Below are positions 58,178 to 64,000 of a DNA stretch of 64,000 nt, piece by piece. This stretch comes from Pseudomonas chlororaphis subsp. piscium (GTDB taxonomy: Bacteria; Pseudomonadota; Gammaproteobacteria; Pseudomonadales; Pseudomonadaceae), in the NCBI RefSeq assembly GCF_003850345.1, contig NZ_CP027707.1, positions 3,844,001 to 3,908,000 on the forward strand, written 5' to 3'. Made by a program: the position numbers and the translations under genes. Position 1 is the first letter of the stretch, and each line of letters starts with the position of its first letter. The notes under the pieces are model-generated. The model searched no databases and was not told the DNA's origin. It saw only the letters and a program-made list of their open reading frames with translations.

Positions 58178-61100
58178 CTACGCCGTAACCGCCGGCGCGT
58201 AGCGCACCGCCAACTTGCGCAAGGCGACGTAGAACACCGGGGTCAGGAACAGGCCGAACAGGGTCACCCCGAGCATGCCGGAGAACACCGCGACCCCGGT
58301 GGCGCGGCGAATCTCGCTGCCGGCGCCGCTGCCGATCAGCAGCGGCACGGAACCGGCGATAAACGCCACCGAGGTCATGACGATCGGCCGCAGACGCAAG
58401 CGGCAAGCCTCCAGCGCCGCCTCGATGATGCCCTTGCCCTGGAGCTCCAGTTCCCGGGCGAACTCGACGATCAGGATCGCGTTCTTGCAGGCCAACCCCA
58501 TCAGCACCACCAGCCCCACCTGGACGAAGACGTTGTTGTCGCCGCCGCTGAGCCACACCCCCGACAAGGCCGCGAGCATGCACACCGGTACGATCAGGAT
58601 CACCGCCAGGGGCAGGGTCCAGCTCTCGTACAGGGCCGCGAGGACCAGGAACACCAGCATCACCGCCAGCGGGAACACCACCGCCGCGGCATGGCTTTGG
58701 GTGACCTGCTGGTAGCTCAGGTCAGTCCATTCCAGGGTGATGCCGCGGGGCAATACCTGGGCGGCGATCTCTTCCAACTTGGCGATCACCTGGCCCGACG
58801 ATAGCTGCTTGGGATCGGAGTCGCCGATCAGGTCGGCGGCCGGGTAGCCGTTGTAGCGCACCACCGGGTCGGGGCCGTAGCTGGGCGTCACGGTGATCAT
58901 CGCGCCGAGGGGCACCATCTCGCCCCGGTCGTTGCGCACCCGCAGGTTAGTGATGTCCTCAGCGGTCTGCCGGTAGGAGCTGTCGGCCTGGGCCATGACC
59001 CGGTAGACCCGGCCGAACAGGTTGAAGTCATTGACGTAGACCGAGCCCAGGTAGGTCTGCAAGGTATTGAACACATCGCTCAAGGACACCCCTTGGGCCT
59101 TGACCTTGACCCGGTCCACCTGCACCTCGAGCTGCGGGATATTGGCCTGGTAGGAGCTGACCGGGTAAGTCATGCCCGGGGTCTGCGCCACCGCCGCCTG
59201 GAAGGCGCTCAAGGCATTCTGCAAGGCGCCGTAACCGAGGCCGGCGCGGTCTTCGAGGTACAGCGAATACCCCGAACCGTTGCCCAGCCCCTGGATCGGC
59301 GGCGGCAACAGCGCATAGGCAAAACCTTCGTGGACCTGGGACAGCTTGGCGTTGAGTTCGGCGTTGATCTGCGCTGCGCTGCGCTGACGCTGGTCGAACG
59401 GCTTGAGGATGACGTAGGCGGCCATGACATTCGGCGTGTTGACCGACTGCAAGGCATTCAGGCCGCTGAAGGCCGGCACGGTATCCACGCCCTCCACCGA
59501 GAGCGCCGTCTCGATCAGCTCGCTGGTCACCGCGTCGGTGCGGGCCAGCGACGCGCCTTCCGGCAGCTTGGCGCCGGCGAACAGGTAGAGTTTGTCCTGG
59601 GTCGGGATAAAGCCGCCCGGCACCAGGTTGAACAGCCAGGCCGTGCCGATCAGCAGCAAGGCGTAGAGGAAGAACACCGAGCCGCGCCGCCCCAGGGAGT
59701 AGGACACCAGGCCGTGATAACCGTCGGAGCGGCGTTTGAACATCCGGTTGAAGGCGCGGAAAAAGCCCCCGAACACCTTCTGGATGCCCCGCTCCAGCCA
59801 GTCCTGCGGCGCGCCGTGGGGCCTGAACAGCTTGGCCGCCAGGGCCGGCGACAGGGTCAGGGAGTTGATCGCCGAGATCACCGTGGAAATCGCGATGGTC
59901 ACCGCGAACTGCTTGTAGAACTGGCCGGTGACGCCGGAGAGAAAGGCCATGGGAATGAACACCGCGCACAGCACCAGGGCAATGGCGATGATCGGCCCGG
60001 ACACCTCCTTCATCGCCCGGTGCGCGGCCTCCCGTGGGTCGTAGCCCTTTTCGATGAAACGCTCGACGTTCTCCACCACCACGATCGCGTCGTCGACCAC
60101 GATGCCGATGGCCAGCACCAGGCCGAACAGGGTCAGGGTGTTGATCGAATACCCCAGCAGATACAGCCAGGCAAAGGTGCCGATCACCGACACCGGCACC
60201 GCGATCAGCGGGATGATCGAGGCGCGCCAGGTCTGCAGGAACAGGATCACCACCAGCACCACCAGCACCACCGCCTCCATCAGGGTGTGCTGCACCGCGC
60301 TGATGGATTCCCGGACGAACACCGTCGGGTCCCACACCGCCTTGTAGGCCACGCCTTCGGGGAAATGCTCGGACAGCTCGTCAAGCTTGCCGTAGACCGC
60401 CTCGGCGACCTGCAAGGCGTTGGCCCCCGGCGAGAGGAATATCCCCACCGTTGCCTGGTTGCGGTCATCCAGGCGCGCGCGCAGGGTGTAGTCGCCCGCG
60501 CCTAGCTCGACCCGCGCCACGTCCGACAGCTTCACCAATTGCCCGTCCGCCCCGCTCTTGAGGACGATATCGGCAAACTCCTGCTCGCTGCGCAGGCGCC
60601 CGCGCACGCTGATCGATACCAGGAAATCAGCGCCCTGGGGCGAAGGCTCGGCGCCCAGCTGGCCGGCCGAGACCTGCACGTTCTGCTCGCGGATCGCGTT
60701 CACCACGTCAGCCGCGGTGAGGCCGCGGGCGGACAGGCTGTTGGGGTCCATCCAGATGCGCATCGCATAGTCGCCCGAACCGTAGACCCCTACATCGCCG
60801 ATGCCGGACAGCCGCGACAGCTCGTCCTTGACGTGCAGGGTCAGGTAATTGCGCAGGTACAGCGAGTCGTAGCTGTTGTCCGGGGACAGCAGGCTGACGT
60901 ACATCAGCGGCGTCGGCGATTGCTTCTGGGTGGTCACGCCATACTGCCGCACCTCCTCCGGCAGCCGCGACAGCGCCTGGCTCACGCGGTTCTGCACGCG
61001 CACCGCGGCGGTGTCCGGATCGACGCCGGGGACGAAGGTGATGCTCACCGCCAGGCTGCCGTTGGAGCCGGCGACCGACTTCATGTACATGATCCCTTCG

Positions 61101-61321
61101 ACGCCGTTGATCGCCTCTTCCAGGGGCACGGCGACCGACTCGGCGATCTCCTTGGGGTTCGCCCCCGGGTAGGTGGCGCGCACCACCACGCTGGTCGGCA
61201 CCACCTCGGGGTATTCCCCCGACGGCAGCACCGGGATGGCGATCAGGCCGAGGGCGAAAATGATGATCGACAGCACAATGGCGAAGATCGGTCGGTCGAT
61301 GAAGAACTTGGAAAAATCCAT
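58178..61321 (-). CDS. RND multidrug efflux permease (HAE1, MexI-like)
   Basis: The 1047-residue permease begins [20 protein letters not shown] and shows the helix-4 Asp pair in [40 protein letters not shown], and [20 protein letters not shown]. It has two large periplasmic loops. The 12-bp gap to the adaptor gene indicates one operon. There is no outer-membrane gene in the operon, so it must use a channel encoded elsewhere. SoxR control parallels MexGHI-OpmD of P. aeruginosa. Confidence 0.95.
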   Translation of the reverse strand: MDFSKFFIDRPIFAIVLSIIIFALGLIAIPVLPSGEYPEVVPTSVVVRATYPGANPKEIAESVAVPLEEAINGVEGIMYMKSVAGSNGSLAVSITFVPGVDPDTAAVRVQNRVSQALSRLPEEVRQYGVTTQKQSPTPLMYVSLLSPDNSYDSLYLRNYLTLHVKDELSRLSGIGDVGVYGSGDYAMRIWMDPNSLSARGLTAADVVNAIREQNVQVSAGQLGAEPSPQGADFLVSISVRGRLRSEQEFADIVLKSGADGQLVKLSDVARVELGAGDYTLRARLDDRNQATVGIFLSPGANALQVAEAVYGKLDELSEHFPEGVAYKAVWDPTVFVRESISAVQHTLMEAVVLVVLVVILFLQTWRASIIPLIAVPVSVIGTFAWLYLLGYSINTLTLFGLVLAIGIVVDDAIVVVENVERFIEKGYDPREAAHRAMKEVSGPIIAIALVLCAVFIPMAFLSGVTGQFYKQFAVTIAISTVISAINSLTLSPALAAKLFRPHGAPQDWLERGIQKVFGGFFRAFNRMFKRRSDGYHGLVSYSLGRRGSVFFLYALLLIGTAWLFNLVPGGFIPTQDKLYLFAGAKLPEGASLARTDAVTSELIETALSVEGVDTVPAFSGLNALQSVNTPNVMAAYVILKPFDQRQRSAAQINAELNAKLSQVHEGFAYALLPPPIQGLGNGSGYSLYLEDRAGLGYGALQNALSAFQAAVAQTPGMTYPVSSYQANIPQLEVQVDRVKVKAQGVSLSDVFNTLQTYLGSVYVNDFNLFGRVYRVMAQADSSYRQTAEDITNLRVRNDRGEMVPLGAMITVTPSYGPDPVVRYNGYPAADLIGDSDPKQLSSGQVIAKLEEIAAQVLPRGITLEWTDLSYQQVTQSHAAAVVFPLAVMLVFLVLAALYESWTLPLAVILIVPVCMLAALSGVWLSGGDNNVFVQVGLVVLMGLACKNAILIVEFARELELQGKGIIEAALEACRLRLRPIVMTSVAFIAGSVPLLIGSGAGSEIRRATGVAVFSGMLGVTLFGLFLTPVFYVALRKLAVRYAPAVTA

Positions 61322-61333
61322 GGCCGCTCTCCC

Positions 61334-62530
61334 TTATTTCGCCAATGGCGTCTGGGGCGCGGCGGCCGAGGCCTGCTGCGTGGGGGCGGCGATTTCCTTG
61401 GGCTCCACTGCCATGCCCGGGTAGAAGATCTTCTGCGCCCCGTTCAGCACCACCCGATCGCCGGCCGCCAGCCCGGCGCTGATCACCCGCAGGCCATCCA
61501 GCTGGCGACCTAGGGTCACGTCCTTGCGCAGGGCCTGGTTTTGCGGGCCGATGACGTACACGTATTTGCGGTCCTGATCGGTTTGCACCGCGCGGTCGTC
61601 GATCAGCACGGCGCGGGTCTCGCTGCCGCCTTCAAGCCGCACCCGGGCGAACAGGCCCGCGGTCAGCCGGCGCTCGGGGTTGGGCAGCACCGCGCGCACA
61701 CGGATGGTGCCGGTGGCCGGGTCGACCTGGTTATCCAGGAAGTCCACGGTGCCGGTCAGGGGGAAGGTCCCGACATCGTTGGCCAGGCCGACCCGCACGG
61801 TATTGCTCACCCCCGGGCGCTGGCCCTTGCCCATCAGTTCGGTGTAGCGCAGCAGGCTCTGCTCGTCGGCGTCGAAATAGACGTACATCGGGTCCTGGGA
61901 AACGATGCTGGTCAATATGCTCTGGTCGGCCTGAGCCAGGTTGCCGAGAGTCAGCATGGCCCGCCCGACGCGCCCGGAAAACGGCGCGCGGACCTGGGTG
62001 AAGTCGAGGTTGAGCTGGGCCGTGGCCACCTCGGCGACGGCCGCGTTCACATCCGCCACGCCCTGGGCCAGGGAGGCGCTGCGAATGTCGCCCTCCTCCC
62101 GCGACAGCGCAGACTGCTTGACCAGCGCCTGGCCGCGGCGGTCCTGCTCGGTGGCCAGGCGCACCGTGGCGCGAGCCCGGGCCAGCCGGGCCTGGGCACT
62201 GGCCAGCGCCTCGCGGTACGGACGCGGGTCGATGACGAACAGGGTCTGGCCCTTTTCCACCTCGTCGCCCTCGCGGAACGCCACCCGGTCGACATAACCG
62301 CTGACCCGCGGCCGCAGGTCGACGGCATCGATCGCACTGATGCGGCCATTGAACAGGTCCCACTCACGCACCGCCTGCACGCTCACGGTCGTCACCTCGA
62401 CCACCGGCGCCGCGGCGGCGACCGGCTCGCCCTTTTCGTTACAGCCGCCCAGCGCCAACAGGAGGCACAGCGCTCCCAGTCGATGGGTTGAAGAACTGCT
62501 TCGACCGAGCACTCGGCGAATTCGATTCAT
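61334..62530 (-). CDS. RND periplasmic adaptor lipoprotein (MexH-like)
   Basis: The 398-residue protein (ATG 62530, GGAG upstream) has a lipoprotein signal ending LALGGC. It carries adaptor motifs WDLFNGRISAIDAVDLRPRV, SGYVDRVAFREGDEVEKGQT and DFTQVRAPFSGRVGRAMLTL. It is divergent from soxR. Its promoter (62578-62608) has the spacing of SoxR-activated genes. Confidence 0.94.
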   Translation of the reverse strand: MNRIRRVLGRSSSSTHRLGALCLLLALGGCNEKGEPVAAAAPVVEVTTVSVQAVREWDLFNGRISAIDAVDLRPRVSGYVDRVAFREGDEVEKGQTLFVIDPRPYREALASAQARLARARATVRLATEQDRRGQALVKQSALSREEGDIRSASLAQGVADVNAAVAEVATAQLNLDFTQVRAPFSGRVGRAMLTLGNLAQADQSILTSIVSQDPMYVYFDADEQSLLRYTELMGKGQRPGVSNTVRVGLANDVGTFPLTGTVDFLDNQVDPATGTIRVRAVLPNPERRLTAGLFARVRLEGGSETRAVLIDDRAVQTDQDRKYVYVIGPQNQALRKDVTLGRQLDGLRVISAGLAAGDRVVLNGAQKIFYPGMAVEPKEIAAPTQQASAAAPQTPLAK

Positions 62531-62577
62531 GAAAGTGGACTCCGCTGTCACTGCACTGTTGATTTATAGGCAGGCGG

Positions 62578-62608
62578 AATATAAAAGTTAAAGTGAACTT
62601 TAAGTAAA
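62578..62608 (-). promoter_or_regulatory. SoxR-type promoter for the RND operon
   Basis: On the minus strand -35 TTTACT and -10 TATATT are 19 bp apart, the over-long spacing that MerR/SoxR activators twist into register. A perfect TTAAAGT-GA-ACTTTAA dyad (62588-62603) lies exactly between them. It faces the adaptor gene and is next to the divergent soxR start. Confidence 0.85.
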
Positions 62609-62625
62609 GCCCCTTCGGAGGGCCC

Positions 62626-63111
62626 ATGAACAAATCAAGCGAGCCGCTGCTGACCATCACCGAAGTCGCCCAGCGCAGTGGCGTCATGGCCTCGGCACTG
62701 CGTTTCTACGAGTCCCGCGGGCTGCTCCACTCGATCCGCGTGGGCAGCGGCCACCGCCGCTACCCGCGCTCGGTCCTCAGGCGGATCGCCTACATAGTGT
62801 TCGCCCAGCGCATCGGTTTCTCGCTGGATGAAATCATCCAGCAACTGACCGGCCTGCCCATCAACACCGCACCAGCGGGCGCGGACTGGCGACGCCTGAC
62901 CGCCACCTGGAAAACCCGGGTGCAGCAACGCATCGCCGAACTCGAACGGCTGAACATGAACCTGGAGGAATGCATAGGCTGCGGCTGCATGTCGCTGGAA
63001 CACTGCGGGCTCAACAACCCCGAGGACATCTACTCGCGCAACGGCTGCGGCGCCCGGCGCTGGCTGGGGGACCAGAAGATCGTCGTTGCCCCTGGGCAGG
63101 AGCCGGATTGA
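62626..63111 (+). CDS. soxR: Redox-sensitive transcriptional activator SoxR
   Basis: The 161-residue MerR-family protein has the winged helix LTITEVAQRSGVMASALRFY (9-28), then RGLLHSIRVGSGHRRYPRSV. The dimerisation helix is followed by the [2Fe-2S] ligands Cys116, Cys119, Cys121 and Cys127 in CIGCGCMSLEHC. All four are present, so it is functional. In pseudomonads SoxR senses redox-cycling compounds and activates efflux genes. Divergent from the RND operon. Confidence 0.96.
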   Translation: MNKSSEPLLTITEVAQRSGVMASALRFYESRGLLHSIRVGSGHRRYPRSVLRRIAYIVFAQRIGFSLDEIIQQLTGLPINTAPAGADWRRLTATWKTRVQQRIAELERLNMNLEECIGCGCMSLEHCGLNNPEDIYSRNGCGARRWLGDQKIVVAPGQEPD

Positions 63112-63147
63112 TCCGGACGATGGCTGACCCCTGTCTTGTGATCAGCG

Positions 63148-64000
63148 TCAGCCAATCGTATCAATATTCAGATCGAACGCGGCACCCGGGACGTGGCCGC
63201 CCACCAAGGCGGCAATCGCACGATCGTTGCTGTCGGCATCTGGTGGCGCCATCGCGAATTGTTCAGGCGTGCTATTGAAGGGGTGCGCTAACCAGCGTTC
63301 CAAGCTCATTGCCAGTACCTCGGGCTGGTTGGCGATCAAGCCGTAGACCTTCGCCTCAGTGACAGGGTCTTTGCTTAATTCCAGCAGACGAAGCCGGGTC
63401 TCCCGTACCTTGGCGATTTCGTCTTGTAGCTGGGATGCCTTGAACGTTCCCGCTGGGGTGGAATTGGAGATCTCCTTCATCATTTGCCTGGTGATTTCCT
63501 CCAGGGCCTTGTCTACCTCGAAAAGCTCTGTACCCGTCACCGAGGCGCGTTTCTGCTTCAGCGCCTCTTGCCAGCGACGTAAGGAAGCCCAGCAGTGGGG
63601 GATGTAGCTGGCCACCATTTTGTGATCGGCGTTGTCCAGTATTTGACGTATCAGTCCACCACGATCGGGTAAACCGCCTTCCGCCTTCAGCGCTTTGGCA
63701 CATACCGCACCTGCGTGCTCGGTGACGGTTTCACAACCCGGCGTCCAGAGGATCGCAGACCGGTCACCGCCCTTTAGCGAGAGCGGCATGAAATGTCTCA
63801 GCCTACCCTGGTGCGTATAAGGTTCGCCGGTCATGTTCACCGGGCTCAGGGCCAACACAGCCAATCCTGCGGGGACGTTGACGAATGTAAGAATGGCACC
63901 CAGGCCAGTCATGCCCCAGGAAGTCTTCATCCAGGGAGCCGGGACACTCGGCACCGGATCGTTCTGGTTGACCATGCGGTAGTGCCTCAACGCGTGGGCG
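63148..64000 (-). CDS. Class-3 lipase-like protein, partial (N-terminus off the right edge)
   Basis: The frame is open to the last base of the window; only the C-terminal part of about 284 residues is seen. ALRHYRMVNQNDPVPSVP matches the C-terminal region of class-3 lipases around the catalytic Asp (NxxDPVP). A hydrophobic stretch GLGAILTFVNVPAGLAVLAL follows, then a charged helical tail (EEITRQMMKEISNSTPAGTF). Large lipases with such tails are often type VI or contact-dependent effectors. The catalytic Ser is outside the window, so this is tentative. Confidence 0.5.
   Translation of the reverse strand, partial: AHALRHYRMVNQNDPVPSVPAPWMKTSWGMTGLGAILTFVNVPAGLAVLALSPVNMTGEPYTHQGRLRHFMPLSLKGGDRSAILWTPGCETVTEHAGAVCAKALKAEGGLPDRGGLIRQILDNADHKMVASYIPHCWASLRRWQEALKQKRASVTGTELFEVDKALEEITRQMMKEISNSTPAGTFKASQLQDEIAKVRETRLRLLELSKDPVTEAKVYGLIANQPEVLAMSLERWLAHPFNSTPEQFAMAPPDADSNDRAIAALVGGHVPGAAFDLNIDTIG

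Noticed and set aside
59093..60505. 470-codon plus-strand open frame opposite the second RND permease
   Set aside because: Shadow of the permease gene: composition is biased (Arg, His, Gln, Gly) and no domain is seen.

Overview
The window is high-GC Pseudomonas-type chromosomal DNA. Its gene families and neighbourhoods resemble the P. fluorescens group in the broad sense: OprD porin, two RND pumps, a SoxR-controlled pump, a gentisate pathway and many LysR regulators. No species assignment is possible from the sequence alone.

Positions 1 to about 23.2 kb are most of an inducible-looking temperate myophage. Read on the minus strand from the immunity region, the order is cro-like gene (16776-17036), a structured intergenic segment, CII-like gene, zinc-finger protein, Toprim/VapE-type primase-helicase, Q-like antiterminator, a cluster of short iterons that looks like a replication origin, holin, a possible cos region and a lambda-type head module (Nu1, A, W, B, C with an internal Nu3-like scaffold start, D, E, FI/FII-like, Z). 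A P2-type baseplate module (V, W, J, I) and a tail fibre that runs off the left edge follow. On the plus strand lie the CI/LexA-like repressor and, after an AT-rich KAP-family NTPase gene inserted on the minus strand, an early operon (19.4-23.15 kb) carrying KilAC-domain, PrtN-like, DUF4224 and integrase genes. The same dyad, TCAACC-N3-GGTTGA, occurs in the CI-Cro control region and directly over the early operon's promoter, so the repressor probably shuts both.

From 23.2 to 26.6 kb is a lower-GC accessory stretch: a lipoprotein, a 180-bp inverted-repeat element, and an overlapping NUDIX hydrolase/HNH endonuclease pair, ending at a tRNA-Cys gene with its own terminator.

From 27 to 50 kb are chromosomal accessory genes. 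They include a quinone oxidoreductase with LysR genes, a NAD(P)H:quinone oxidoreductase, a full tripartite RND pump divergent from a BaeSR-like two-component system, an orphan barstar, an SDR/GlcG pair, and a TetR-controlled operon of unknown function (JmjC/cupin-like, EamA exporter, LigE-like GST, thioesterase, KefB-like antiporter, crotonase). A Ser/Thr protein kinase follows. It is flanked on one side by a small insertion-element relic and on the other by a diverged partial copy of the antiporter and crotonase genes, fused at a 6-bp microhomology.

From 50.2 to 57.8 kb is a complete 3-hydroxybenzoate/gentisate catabolic operon with its LysR regulator. A conserved site of about 49 bp is repeated in front of the gentisate dioxygenase and in front of the porin. 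From 58 to 63.1 kb is a second RND pump (permease and adaptor only) divergent from SoxR, with a 19-bp-spaced SoxR-type promoter. The right edge cuts a gene resembling class-3 lipase-type effectors.
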